Shown piece after piece: positions 14,948 through 20,574 of a stretch of DNA of 21,745 bases (positions are counted from its first letter, which is position 1; each line of letters starts with the position of its first letter). The DNA comes from a virus. The notes under the pieces were generated by a model. That model was not told the DNA's origin, made no database searches, and worked only from the letters and a program-made list of their open reading frames with translations. The stretch lies in the IMG/VR virus record IMGVR_UViG_3300044535_000907, positions 1-21,745 of that record, one strand, 5' to 3'. A program made the translations under genes and the position numbers.

Positions 14948-14972
14948 CCAATAATCACCGTTTTGCTATAAT
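14944..14972 (+). promoter_or_regulatory. sigma70 promoter for the small-gene cluster
   Basis: TTGACC (14944-14949), 17-base spacer, TGC then TATAAT (14967-14972). The -35 overlaps the stop codon of the GIY-YIG gene. A transcript start near 14979 leaves a 24-base leader with AAGGAG (14991-14996) before the ATG at 15003. This is the best promoter in the window by match and spacing and should drive 15003 to at least 17226. Confidence 0.82.
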
Positions 14973-15002
14973 ATAGACATACAAAGCAAAAAGGAGTCAG
15001 CA

Positions 15003-15374
15003 ATGGAACAGTTCAAAAGTTGGGAAGAGATGACTGCACTTGAGCAAGCCCAATGCACCTATTGGGACATGTACAAGGACGCATACGGTCATCGTCCCCG
15101 TGGTGTTGACACTGCCAGCTGGACCCTTGCAGACTTCGAACAGGAGTTTGCCAGCCTGGGTTCTGTTATCCAGCGTGAAGAGGCTGACCGCAAGACAGCT
15201 GAAGCTGAAGCCGTTGACAAGTTTGAAAGTCGTGTAGCCAGTCTCATGCACACTGGCGCTGACCGTGAGCGTGTGATTGCATGGTTGATGGATGCTGAAC
15301 ATGCCAACGGCGACGCTGACTATTTTTGTTTCACGCAGGGCTTGCCCTACGGTTATTTTAGAAAGGCAGCATGA
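15003..15374 (+). CDS. hypothetical protein, 123 aa
   Basis: The first gene behind the 14944-14972 promoter has AAGGAG 6 bases before its ATG. The 123-residue product is helical and acidic: WDMYKDAYGHRPRGVDTASW (residues 21-40) is a segment I recall in uncharacterised phage and bacterial proteins, followed by a long charged helix (IQREEADRKTAEAEAVDKF) and TGADRERVIAWLMDAE. It has no membrane segment or known catalytic motif. Its stop overlaps the next start (ATGA). Being first after a strong host-type promoter, it is likely expressed early in infection; this is inference. Confidence 0.85.
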   Translation: MEQFKSWEEMTALEQAQCTYWDMYKDAYGHRPRGVDTASWTLADFEQEFASLGSVIQREEADRKTAEAEAVDKFESRVASLMHTGADRERVIAWLMDAEHANGDADYFCFTQGLPYGYFRKAA

Positions 15375-15673
15375 TGGCTATCTACAATGATGGATACTTT
15401 GACGAGAAGTATGTGAGCGAGATGTTGGCATTGCACCCTGCTGAGTGTGTGTTTGAACTGGATGCACCTCAAAACATTGTGCAACGGTTGTCAGTTAAAA
15501 CCAAACATGAGTGGTTCGAGGGCTTGCGATACAAAGGAGACGATGAACAGCAACTCAAAGGTCTGCAAGAATTTCGAGCCTGCTGGACAGCCAGTGAAAT
15601 CTACTGCCCACATGAGGGCATTGATAGACTGGCCGAGTGTGGTGTAAAAACTTTAGATTGGGAGACAGCATGA
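15371..15673 (+). CDS. hypothetical protein, 100 aa
   Basis: The ORF starts in the stop of the previous gene (ATGATGG; the second ATG at 15374 is an equally possible start). The product begins MMAIYNDGYFDEKYVSEML and contains CPHEGIDRLAECGVKTLDWE near the end; a mixed alpha/beta soluble protein with three cysteines. No recognised family. It is coupled downstream by ATGA to the gene at 15670. The overlapping ORF at 15447-15647 is out of frame, uncoupled and taken as a shadow. Confidence 0.78.
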   Translation: MMAIYNDGYFDEKYVSEMLALHPAECVFELDAPQNIVQRLSVKTKHEWFEGLRYKGDDEQQLKGLQEFRACWTASEIYCPHEGIDRLAECGVKTLDWETA

Positions 15674-15891
15674 TAAAATTCACAGTTGAATGGCATGACA
15701 AAATGCATCGTTGGGACGTGGTTCGTTGGGACACTACTGCGGAAGGTGTGTATACAATGTATACTGGCACCACAGTGGACCGGTGTGCTACACTAGACGA
15801 AGCAGAAGAAATCTGTGCATATCACACAGACATGATGAACCCTGCCCTGTGGGCAGATGTTGGATGTGAATTTGATCGGGAGATAGCATAA
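15670..15891 (+). CDS. small hypothetical protein, 73 aa
   Basis: The start is set at ATG 15670, which overlaps the stop of the preceding gene (ATGA) and follows GGGAGACAGC; the open frame extends upstream to 15637 but only within that gene. The 73-residue product starts MIKFTVEWHDKMHRWDVVRW and looks like a small beta sheet followed by a helix (TLDEAEEICAYHTDMM). Its stop shares a base with the next ATG (TAATG). No family recognised. Confidence 0.72.
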   Translation: MIKFTVEWHDKMHRWDVVRWDTTAEGVYTMYTGTTVDRCATLDEAEEICAYHTDMMNPALWADVGCEFDREIA

Positions 15892-16064
15892 TGGCAGGCA
15901 AGGCAAAGTCAGTTTATCTCACAATCACTGAGAAGGGCAAACTCAATGCAGTGTTTCGCAAGGTGTTTTTCAATGCCGGTGATTACAATGCCTACGTCAA
16001 AACCGACGAGTTCAAGGCCAAATGGCCTGCTGAACAGTTCGACATCATAAAGGAAACATACTAA
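15891..16064 (+). CDS. small hypothetical protein, 57 aa
   Basis: The ATG uses the last base of the preceding TAA (TAATG), with GGGAGATA about 7 bases before it as ribosome binding site. The 57 codons encode MAGKAKSVYLTITEKGKL followed by NAVFRKVFFNAGDYNAYVKTD, a basic protein with two predicted strands and a helix. It fills the gap between two clearly coding ORFs exactly, which is the strongest argument that it is real. No family recognised. Confidence 0.65.
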   Translation: MAGKAKSVYLTITEKGKLNAVFRKVFFNAGDYNAYVKTDEFKAKWPAEQFDIIKETY

Positions 16065-16065
16065 C

Positions 16066-16464
16066 ATGATGCCTGCAGGAAAATACTACATTGGTGACTT
16101 GTGCTACGTCATGGCTGATGAAGAGTGGCGTGAGATCTGCAACATCATCATAAAAGAGCCACGCATTCTTGACGGCGAATTTGAACTGCCCGATGGCCGC
16201 AGGTTTGCCATCTACAGCACTGCCTACGGTGACGGCACCTATCATGATCAACACGGCCATGCATACAGTGTAGACGCAGGAAGTATTGGTTGTATTCGAT
16301 TGGACGATATAAAGTATGTTGACAATTTTGATCAATTCTTGGACTTGGGTGCTATTCAAGAGTTTGCAGAACCGTTTGTGACTGGTTCACAAGGCGGACA
16401 ACTCCAGTTTGGACATGTCGTAATTGAAACTGATACTGTTGACTGGTATGAGGATGAACTATGA
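16066..16464 (+). CDS. conserved hypothetical protein, 132 aa (GKYYIGDLCYV family)
   Basis: The product begins MMPAGKYYIGDLCYVMADEEW and contains DGRRFAIYSTAYGDGTY (residues 46-62) and VDAGSIGCI (70-78), then GQLQFGHVVIETD near the C-terminus. I recall this pattern from a family of uncharacterised proteins found in both bacteria and phages. It looks like a compact beta-rich domain; the conserved YGDG and VDAG segments may be turns around a binding site, but no activity is known to me. AAAGGA lies 11-14 bases before the two adjacent ATGs, a long spacing that favours the second (16069). It ends in an ATGA overlap. Confidence 0.83.
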   Translation: MMPAGKYYIGDLCYVMADEEWREICNIIIKEPRILDGEFELPDGRRFAIYSTAYGDGTYHDQHGHAYSVDAGSIGCIRLDDIKYVDNFDQFLDLGAIQEFAEPFVTGSQGGQLQFGHVVIETDTVDWYEDEL

Positions 16465-16745
16465 CTAAAGTTGTGATCAATGCTTGCCACGGTGGCTTTG
16501 GTCTTAGTGCCGCGGCCGAGAGTAAATACAGGGAACTGGCTGGCATAACAGATCCTGATTTTCACAACCGCCTTATACCAAGAGACGATGAGCACTTGAT
16601 TTCGATAGTTGAACTCATGGGCTCTGACGCCGACGGTGAGTATGCTGAATTGAAGATTGTGGATGTTCCCGATGATGTCAATTGGTACGTTGAGGAATAT
16701 GACGGCCGTGAATGGGTGGCTGAACGTCACCGAACCTGGAAGTAA
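16461..16745 (+). CDS. conserved phage hypothetical protein, 94 aa
   Basis: The product begins MTKVVINACHGGFGLSAAAE, a start I remember in small phage proteins (VVINxCxGGFGLS). It then has the segment RDDEHLISIVELMGSDADGE (41-60), LKIVDVPDDVNWYVEEYDGREWV (64-86) and a basic end. The acidic, Trp-containing second half looks beta-stranded. It starts in the stop of the preceding gene (ATGA) and ends directly against the next ATG. Function unknown. Confidence 0.83.
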   Translation: MTKVVINACHGGFGLSAAAESKYRELAGITDPDFHNRLIPRDDEHLISIVELMGSDADGEYAELKIVDVPDDVNWYVEEYDGREWVAERHRTWK

Positions 16746-16985
16746 ATGATGACTACTGCAAAAAGTGCCAATGGCATTGAAGGATGCTTGATACGCGGCC
16801 ATGACGGAACATATTATTTCCGTGTGTACGATGCTGACCACAATTTTTGGGACTATGATTTGATGCACAGTGATCTGAGCATTACAATCACAGACCCAGA
16901 TGCGTTCTTTTACGATGATGAATTCACTACCAAGCTGGATCATGCTCCTGCTACACTGGGATTAGACCATGGCAACACAGACTGA
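16746..16985 (+). CDS. hypothetical protein, 79 aa
   Basis: The ATG directly follows the stop of the preceding gene; a second ATG follows one codon later. The product has HDGTYYFRVYDADHNFWDYD (residues 19-38), DLSITITDPDAFFYDDE (43-59) and LDHAPATLG (65-73), an acidic aromatic-rich beta pattern often seen in small phage proteins next to the VVINxCxGGFGLS type. There is no membrane segment or catalytic signature. It overlaps the next ORF by 17 bases. Confidence 0.77.
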   Translation: MMTTAKSANGIEGCLIRGHDGTYYFRVYDADHNFWDYDLMHSDLSITITDPDAFFYDDEFTTKLDHAPATLGLDHGNTD

Positions 16986-17226
16986 TGATGACGATTTTGA
17001 TTTTCCCGAGCGGCCTGTAGAGCCTATTCCAAAAGTAAACATACAAGTTGAGGATCTCCACATGGGCGCTGCCACAGTAAAACCCCTGAGTCGTAGTTGG
17101 GCGGAAGAGTACGGCCCGCAACCTCTGGGACCCGGCATGCGAGCCTTGGATTATTTGATTTTGGCCATGTTTGCAGGCTCAGTTGTGCTGTTTGTCAAAG
17201 CATGTTCCTGGGCAGTGTTTTCATAG
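16969..17226 (+). CDS. small single-pass membrane protein, 85 aa
   Basis: The ORF overlaps the previous gene by 17 bases. The N-terminal 55 residues are acidic and Pro-rich (TDDDDFDFPERPVEPIPK), and residues 60-82 (YLILAMFAGSVVLFVKACSWA) form one transmembrane helix, so it is probably a tail-anchored inner-membrane protein with a cytoplasmic N-terminus. No ribosome binding site is obvious. It is the last gene of the small-gene cluster, 15 bases before the second radical-SAM gene. Function unknown. Confidence 0.72.
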   Translation: MATQTDDDDFDFPERPVEPIPKVNIQVEDLHMGAATVKPLSRSWAEEYGPQPLGPGMRALDYLILAMFAGSVVLFVKACSWAVFS

Positions 17227-17241
17227 CACATAAGTAAGTGC

Positions 17242-19221
17242 ATGGTTCAACCACGCACCGCATTGCACAAAGTAATACCTATACAAACCACACAAGCACC
17301 TGATGTAAGGCCAGTGCTTGATAATGACCCACATGTCAAACTGGCTGAAATGTTTGTGGCCACCCCGCCACCCCTTGGTGTTCGAAAACAAAAAAATCTC
17401 ACAGAAGTTTTAACCACTTACGATATCACTAGAAAAAATCGTGTGGCCTTGATAGTGGCACCCGAGTGGACGCAACTATCTCCCCCTTACGGTATTGCAA
17501 GAATGACAGCCTTGAGTCGTAGCAGTGGATTTGCCACACGCACCTGGGATATCAATATCTTGACCATGCACGAAGCCGGTCATCCAGAATATTGGACTGC
17601 TTATGAAGATTGGAAGTGGCAGGATCCTCATTACAGCGAGCATGTGCATCCACTGATTGAACCAACCTTGCTCAAGTACATGGATCAAGTGTGCGAATGG
17701 GCACCCACTGTGATAGGATTCAGCACCTGGTACACCAACGATGCTTGCACGGTGTGGATGGCTCGGCAATTTCGTCAGCGCATACCCGGTGTTAAAATTA
17801 TATTTGGTGGTGCCAACGCCACGCAAATGAAAATCACAGACACCACCGTGGCCGACTACATTGTCAGTGGTGAAGGCGAATTGCTGTTTGTAAAGATATT
17901 GGAAAATTTAGAAAATCCAACAGAACAACTGCCACACATACTTACGCAAAGCAAAGATCAACGTGTGGATTTGGATTCGATGCCACCAGCAGACTACTCA
18001 GACCTTGATATTTCATTGTATGATTCTCAAGGCATCACCAGCGAGTTCAGCCGTGGATGTATTGCCAACTGTGTGTATTGCAATGAAACTATCTTTTGGA
18101 AGTTTAGAGCCAGACAAAATCATCGTGTGTTGGACGAAATTGAAATTGTATATCGCCAGCAAGGTATTAGAAGTGTGCAGTTTATTGACAGCTTGCTCAA
18201 CGGCAACTTGAAAGAACTTCGAGAATTCGCCGAAGGCTTGATTGAAAGAAAAATACGAGTAAGCTGGGGTGGGTACTCTCGTATAGATGGCAAAATGGAT
18301 CAGGACTTTTGGGCACTGTTGCAAAAGAGCGGAGCATCAGGATTTGCATTTGGTGTAGAGTCTGGTTCACAAAAGGTGTTAGACTTGATGAAAAAGAACT
18401 GTCAAGTGCCTTGGATAGAACAAAATTTTCAAGACTTGTCCAATATTGGACTGAACAACAACTTTGCCACTTGGTTCACAGGATTCCCTGGAGAAGAACT
18501 TACTGATGTAGCACAGACCATGACCTTGATGTGGCGATTGCGTAATTCAGGCATGGGCGGCCAAAGCTCAGGCACTTGCGGGCTTGGACATGGCACTCCA
18601 CTAGACTTAGAACGCGAACGATTTGGTGTGGCCACTGCTGATTGGAGCTGGGGATGGGCCACACAGGACATGCGCAACACAGTATTTCACAGATTCATGC
18701 GATTCAAGTTTACCAACATATTGCTGGAACAATTTAGATTGCACCGCACTGTTAGATCATACGAACAGCACCATCAGTACCCTGATTTAAAAAATCAATA
18801 CAGCATACAATATGATCCTACCAACTGGGCTGACCCTATACCTTGGGAAAAGGACTTTGATTATGAAATTATCAAAGAAGATATCAATCCTGTGGTCAAC
18901 ACGTTGATAAATGAACCTTGGCCTTTGTTGCGAGTACTTTGGCTGGCCATGGGAGCCTTTAAATTGCATGTGGAATTTGAGCCTGAACGTGATCTCAAGG
19001 AGTTTGGATACGTGCGTTATCCACGTGGTGGCGAACACAGACTTTGGGGCACATATGATTTTGACATTGATTCTTCTGGCAACTGGTCAGCCAATTTTGA
19101 TACTCGATTGCAAGCTGATCCTTACAACAATCAGCCCATGGATTTCCACCACGTGTACAACGGCTCTGGGCATTGGTCACGTCCTTTAGAGCAACCTGCT
19201 CTAGCTGAGATCAAGGGCTAA
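17242..19221 (+). CDS. second radical SAM protein with B12-binding-like N-terminal domain
   Basis: The 659-residue product has an N-terminal extension (about 65 residues, basic and Pro-rich), a Rossmann-like region from VALIVAPEWTQLSPPYG (residue 68 on) to IIFGGANAT and SGEGE, and a radical SAM core with the motif C273-IAN-C277-VY-C280 followed by FAFGVESGSQKVLDLMKK and WFTGFPGEE. The last 180 residues are a separate domain with many Trp and Tyr and GEHRLWGTYDFDI. As in the protein at 4037, no DxHxxG cobalamin-ligand motif is seen. The two differ greatly in sequence and C-terminal domain, so they are not recent copies. No Shine-Dalgarno sequence precedes ATG 17242; a later start is possible. 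Substrate unknown. Confidence 0.9.
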   Translation: MVQPRTALHKVIPIQTTQAPDVRPVLDNDPHVKLAEMFVATPPPLGVRKQKNLTEVLTTYDITRKNRVALIVAPEWTQLSPPYGIARMTALSRSSGFATRTWDINILTMHEAGHPEYWTAYEDWKWQDPHYSEHVHPLIEPTLLKYMDQVCEWAPTVIGFSTWYTNDACTVWMARQFRQRIPGVKIIFGGANATQMKITDTTVADYIVSGEGELLFVKILENLENPTEQLPHILTQSKDQRVDLDSMPPADYSDLDISLYDSQGITSEFSRGCIANCVYCNETIFWKFRARQNHRVLDEIEIVYRQQGIRSVQFIDSLLNGNLKELREFAEGLIERKIRVSWGGYSRIDGKMDQDFWALLQKSGASGFAFGVESGSQKVLDLMKKNCQVPWIEQNFQDLSNIGLNNNFATWFTGFPGEELTDVAQTMTLMWRLRNSGMGGQSSGTCGLGHGTPLDLERERFGVATADWSWGWATQDMRNTVFHRFMRFKFTNILLEQFRLHRTVRSYEQHHQYPDLKNQYSIQYDPTNWADPIPWEKDFDYEIIKEDINPVVNTLINEPWPLLRVLWLAMGAFKLHVEFEPERDLKEFGYVRYPRGGEHRLWGTYDFDIDSSGNWSANFDTRLQADPYNNQPMDFHHVYNGSGHWSRPLEQPALAEIKG

Positions 19222-19226
19222 GGCGT

Positions 19227-19234
19227 TATATATA
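19227..19234 (+). promoter_or_regulatory. -10 or late-promoter-like TATATATA next to an ATG
   Basis: TATATATA ends 4 bases before the ATG at 19239 and matches TATAAATA at 7 of 8 positions. No good -35 lies at the usual distance. Transcription from it would give a leaderless or nearly leaderless message for the small HTH-like protein. Confidence 0.35.
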
Positions 19235-19238
19235 GTAC

Positions 19239-19376
19239 ATGAAACGAGAACTCGTTAACCAAGTGCGCGAACTGTTAGAACGCAATCTCAGCACCGCAGA
19301 AATAGCCCACAGGATGGGCATTGACGTGGATTTGGTCAAAATGGCTGCGGACATGATCAACCAACTGCTGACCTAA
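19239..19376 (+). CDS. 45-aa helix-turn-helix-like protein
   Basis: The 45-codon ORF begins MKRELVNQVRELLERN and continues LSTAEIAHRMGIDVDLVKMAADMI. Residues 17-40 fit a helix-turn-helix: a first helix (STAEIAHRM), a turn at Gly27 and a recognition-like helix (DVDLVKMAADMI), preceded by a supporting helix. It may be a minimal DNA-binding regulator acting as an oligomer. No Shine-Dalgarno sequence lies at proper distance (AAGG is 15 bases away); TATATATA directly precedes the ATG. It occupies the gap between the radical-SAM gene and the tRNA promoter, and its stop is 11 bases before that promoter's -35. Function inferred only from the helix pattern. Confidence 0.58.
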   Translation: MKRELVNQVRELLERNLSTAEIAHRMGIDVDLVKMAADMINQLLT

Positions 19377-19387
19377 CCCGCTCTGGG

Positions 19388-19416
19388 TTGACAATAAATA
19401 AAAATCCTGTTACAAT
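19388..19416 (+). promoter_or_regulatory. sigma70 promoter of the tRNA cluster
   Basis: Consensus TTGACA (19388-19393), 17-base spacer and TACAAT (19411-19416), with an expected start at about 19423, two bases before the first tRNA. AATAAATA at 19393-19400 also fits the late-element NATAAATA, but chance matches of that length are expected here. Confidence 0.82.
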
Positions 19417-19424
19417 AGAACAAC

Positions 19425-19512
19425 GCAACGGACGCCGTATTGGTTGCAGGCCCTCGACTCATAATCGAGTGACGAAAGTCCACTGTGGGTTCAAATCCCT
19501 CCCGTTGCACCA
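19425..19512 (+). tRNA. class II tRNA with CAU anticodon (identity unclear: Ile2, Met or Ser/Leu body)
   Basis: The 88-base cloverleaf has a perfect 7-bp acceptor stem (GCAACGG/CCGTTGC), discriminator A and encoded CCA. The D stem is GCC/GGC around a GG-containing loop, the anticodon stem CTCGA/TCGAG with loop CTCATAA (anticodon CAT at 19460-19462), and the T arm carries TTCAAAT with one T-T mismatch in its stem. Between anticodon and T stems are 15 bases, GAC-GAAA-GTC forming a small variable arm, so this is a class II tRNA. The anticodon stem-loop core resembles E. coli tRNA-Ile2 (lysidine at C34), while the D arm resembles tRNA-Ser. First gene of the cluster. Confidence 0.85.
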
Positions 19513-19515
19513 ATT

Positions 19516-19590
19516 CTGGCGTTAGTATAATGGATAATACAAAGAGCTTCTACCTCTTGAATGTGGGTTCGATTCCTGCACGCCGGACCA
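19516..19590 (+). tRNA. tRNA-Arg (UCU)
   Basis: A 75-base cloverleaf: acceptor CTGGCGT/ACGCCGG (with a U-G pair at position 2), discriminator A, encoded CCA, D stem GTAT/ATAC, anticodon stem AAGAG/CTCTT with loop CTTCTAC (anticodon TCT at 19549-19551), T loop TTCGATT. It reads AGA (and AGG by wobble). Three bases separate it from the preceding tRNA. Confidence 0.93.
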
Positions 19591-19604
19591 GTAAATACAC
19601 TCAT

Positions 19605-19690
19605 GCCAGAGTGGAGAAATGGTATACTCTGCAGATTTAAAATCTGCCGTCCGCAAGGGCATACGGGTTCGAGTCCCGTCTCTGGTACCA
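19605..19690 (+). tRNA. tRNA-Leu (UAA)
   Basis: An 86-base class II tRNA: acceptor GCCAGAG/CTCTGGT (first pair G-U), discriminator A, encoded CCA, anticodon stem GCAGA/TCTGC with loop TTTAAAA (anticodon TAA at 19638-19640), a normal long variable arm and T loop TTCGAGT. It reads TTA and TTG. It lies 11 bases before the start of the next protein gene, whose ribosome binding site overlaps the tRNA's 3' end. Confidence 0.94.
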
Positions 19691-19701
19691 AAGGAACTGC
19701 A

Positions 19702-20181
19702 ATGAGCGATCCCATAATTGAACCACATCATGAGAGCGAAGGCACTGACGACGACTTCTTTGATGACATCAGAGGCCGGTGGGCCCAAATGGAGGCTGAA
19801 CGTCGAGAGAGTGACGAGTTCAAAGTCAACAACATGGAATACGACATGAGCCAGGCAGACTGGTTCCTGAGCCGGGTGCGTGGCAGTGACAACTATGCGC
19901 AGAACTTGTATGCTGCCTTGTGCAACAACCAGTTTCAAAAGCAAGATGTGTGGTTGGTGTTGAAGGATCAACACTGGAGTTGTTCATGGCGTTATGCCGG
20001 TGGTGTTGTGGCTGACTTTCAAGGCCAAGGTGGCAACTACATGGATTGGTACTGCTCAGGCATTGGTCCCAAGGACGACACTGAGTTTGTGGGCGAAGGC
20101 ACAGTCACCGATGAAATTCGTGCAGATTTGGCACTTCTGGGTTGGCGTGTGATTGAAGAGCCTGACAGTGAAGACGTGTAA
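19702..20181 (+). CDS. hypothetical phage protein, 159 aa
   Basis: The start is ATG 19702, after AAAGGA overlapping the end of tRNA-Leu; the frame is open back to 19561 only because it runs through the tRNA genes. Residues 1-50 are acidic and disordered-looking. Residues 50-150 form a globular domain: YAQNLYAALCNNQFQKQDVW, HWSCSWRYAGGVVADFQGQGG and DEIRADLALLGWRVIEE. This central domain resembles an uncharacterised phage protein I remember from T4-like marine phages. It is sandwiched between the tRNA cluster and the tmRNA gene and probably shares their transcript. Confidence 0.83.
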   Translation: MSDPIIEPHHESEGTDDDFFDDIRGRWAQMEAERRESDEFKVNNMEYDMSQADWFLSRVRGSDNYAQNLYAALCNNQFQKQDVWLVLKDQHWSCSWRYAGGVVADFQGQGGNYMDWYCSGIGPKDDTEFVGEGTVTDEIRADLALLGWRVIEEPDSEDV

Positions 20182-20189
20182 ATAAGAGT

Positions 20190-20254
20190 TATTGCTGTAT
20201 GAAGCAGATAAAAATGGATTCAAGACGGGGGTGCGAATCCCCCCAGGTCCACCA
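20190..20254 (+). ncRNA. tmRNA acceptor piece
   Basis: Mature 3' fragment with the T arm (GGGGG 20227-20231, loop TGCGAAT, CCCCC 20239-20243), acceptor 3' strand CAGGTCC (20244-20250), A73 and encoded CCA. A small hairpin TGCT/AGCA (20193-20206) lies near its 5' end. TTCAA (20219-20223) can pair with TTGAA (20408-20412) in the coding half as part of the long P2 helix. The 5' boundary is uncertain. The T loop has G where the usual second T stands. Confidence 0.82.
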
Positions 20255-20260
20255 ATAAAG

Positions 20261-20374
20261 ATGATTATGAATTATACCCAAACATTAAAATTAACCGGAA
20301 GTCTAATTGGTGCCTATGTTGTTTACAAGATAGGTCTCGAAGTTTGGTGTATTGTTTATGGACTGCTTTATTGA
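20261..20374 (+). CDS. 37-aa hydrophobic ORF inside the tmRNA spacer
   Basis: The ORF begins 6 bases after the CCA of the acceptor piece and its TGA ends one base before the first G of the coding piece, so it fills the segment that processing would remove. An alternative ATG is at 20267, with AAAG 6 bases upstream. The product MIMNYTQTLKLTGSLIGAYV continues with VYKIGLEVWCIVYGLLY; residues 11-37 could form one membrane helix. A 37-codon open frame can arise by chance (roughly one time in six for a given frame), so translation is unproven. If real, it could be made only from the unprocessed precursor. Confidence 0.42.
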   Translation: MIMNYTQTLKLTGSLIGAYVVYKIGLEVWCIVYGLLY

Positions 20375-20375
20375 T

Positions 20376-20537
20376 GGGCCTGAATAGTATCGATTGGGTC
20401 AGGAGTATTGAAGTGGACAGCACGGTAGGCGATGACCGTTAATCAAGCAAAAAAAGTAAACGCAAACGACTCACAGTTCGCATTGGCCGCGTGAAAACAC
20501 TGCCTAGGGTAAGACATACCTCGTAACAGAAACTCAG
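20376..20537 (+). ncRNA. tmRNA coding piece
   Basis: Starts with the acceptor 5' strand GGGCCTG and a D-loop-like TATCGATTGGG (compare GGATTCGACGGG in E. coli tmRNA). ACGGT/ACCGT (20422-20439) may form part of the first pseudoknot. The tag frame follows a GTAAAC sequence and resumes at GCA (20462). After the stop, AAACACTGCCTAGGGT resembles the E. coli segment GCCCTGCCTGGGGT. GGTA/TACC (20508-20520) is a small hairpin before the terminator. The 3' end is approximate. Confidence 0.85.
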
Positions 20538-20560
20538 AACCCGCTTCGGCGGGTTTCTCT
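20538..20560 (+). terminator. rho-independent terminator after the tmRNA gene
   Basis: Perfect 7-bp stem AACCCGC/GCGGGTT closed by a TTCG tetraloop (20545-20548), followed by TCTCTT. The T tract is interrupted, so efficiency is uncertain. It ends 14 bases before the alpha/beta hydrolase start. Confidence 0.8.
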
Positions 20561-20561
20561 T

Positions 20562-20571
20562 GATAAGTATT
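20562..20571 (+). promoter_or_regulatory. late-promoter-like GATAAGTATT before 20575
   Basis: GATAAGTATT is followed by three bases and the ATG at 20575, the same spacing as TATAAGTATT-CAC-ATG on the minus strand at 14507. GATAAGTA fits the cyanophage late element NATAAATA at 7 of 8 positions (N free). It lies between the tmRNA terminator and a gene without a Shine-Dalgarno sequence, so a promoter is needed here. Confidence 0.4.
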
Positions 20572-20574
20572 TGA

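Larger units (their letters stand above)
20190..20537 (+). ncRNA. ssrA: circularly permuted (two-piece) tmRNA gene
   Basis: tmRNA rescues stalled ribosomes and tags the unfinished peptide for proteolysis. Here the order of a standard gene is swapped: the acceptor half (to CCA at 20252-20254) comes first, then a 121-base spacer, then the coding half from GGGCCTG (20376). Pairing GGGCCTG with CAGGTCC (20244-20250) rebuilds a 7-bp acceptor stem with the G3-U70 pair read by alanyl-tRNA synthetase and discriminator A. T stem GGGGG/CCCCC with loop TGCGAAT sits next to it. The tag frame is GCA at 20462 to TGA at 20492-20494, giving ANDSQFALAA (plus the Ala brought by the tmRNA). Permuted tmRNAs are known from alphaproteobacteria, cyanobacteria and some betaproteobacteria. 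The tag looks proteobacterial. The outer ends are approximate. Confidence 0.9.

Noticed and set aside
16356-16943. 195-codon minus-strand ORF across the small-gene cluster
   Set aside because: It is antisense to three overlapping, coupled plus-strand genes and shows no recognisable domain.
19561-19701. Upstream extension of the 19702 gene
   Set aside because: The frame runs through tRNA-Arg and tRNA-Leu; the ribosome binding site and ATG at 19702 give the real start.
19522-19974. 150-codon minus-strand ORF
   Set aside because: It runs antisense through two tRNA genes and the 19702 gene.
20192-20374. 60-codon ORF starting upstream in the tmRNA acceptor piece
   Set aside because: Its first 23 codons coincide with the T arm and CCA end of the tmRNA; only the part from 20261 is considered as a possible gene.
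20376-20560. Ordinary one-piece tmRNA
   Set aside because: No T arm or CCA end follows the tag; the terminator comes directly afterwards and the matching acceptor half is upstream.
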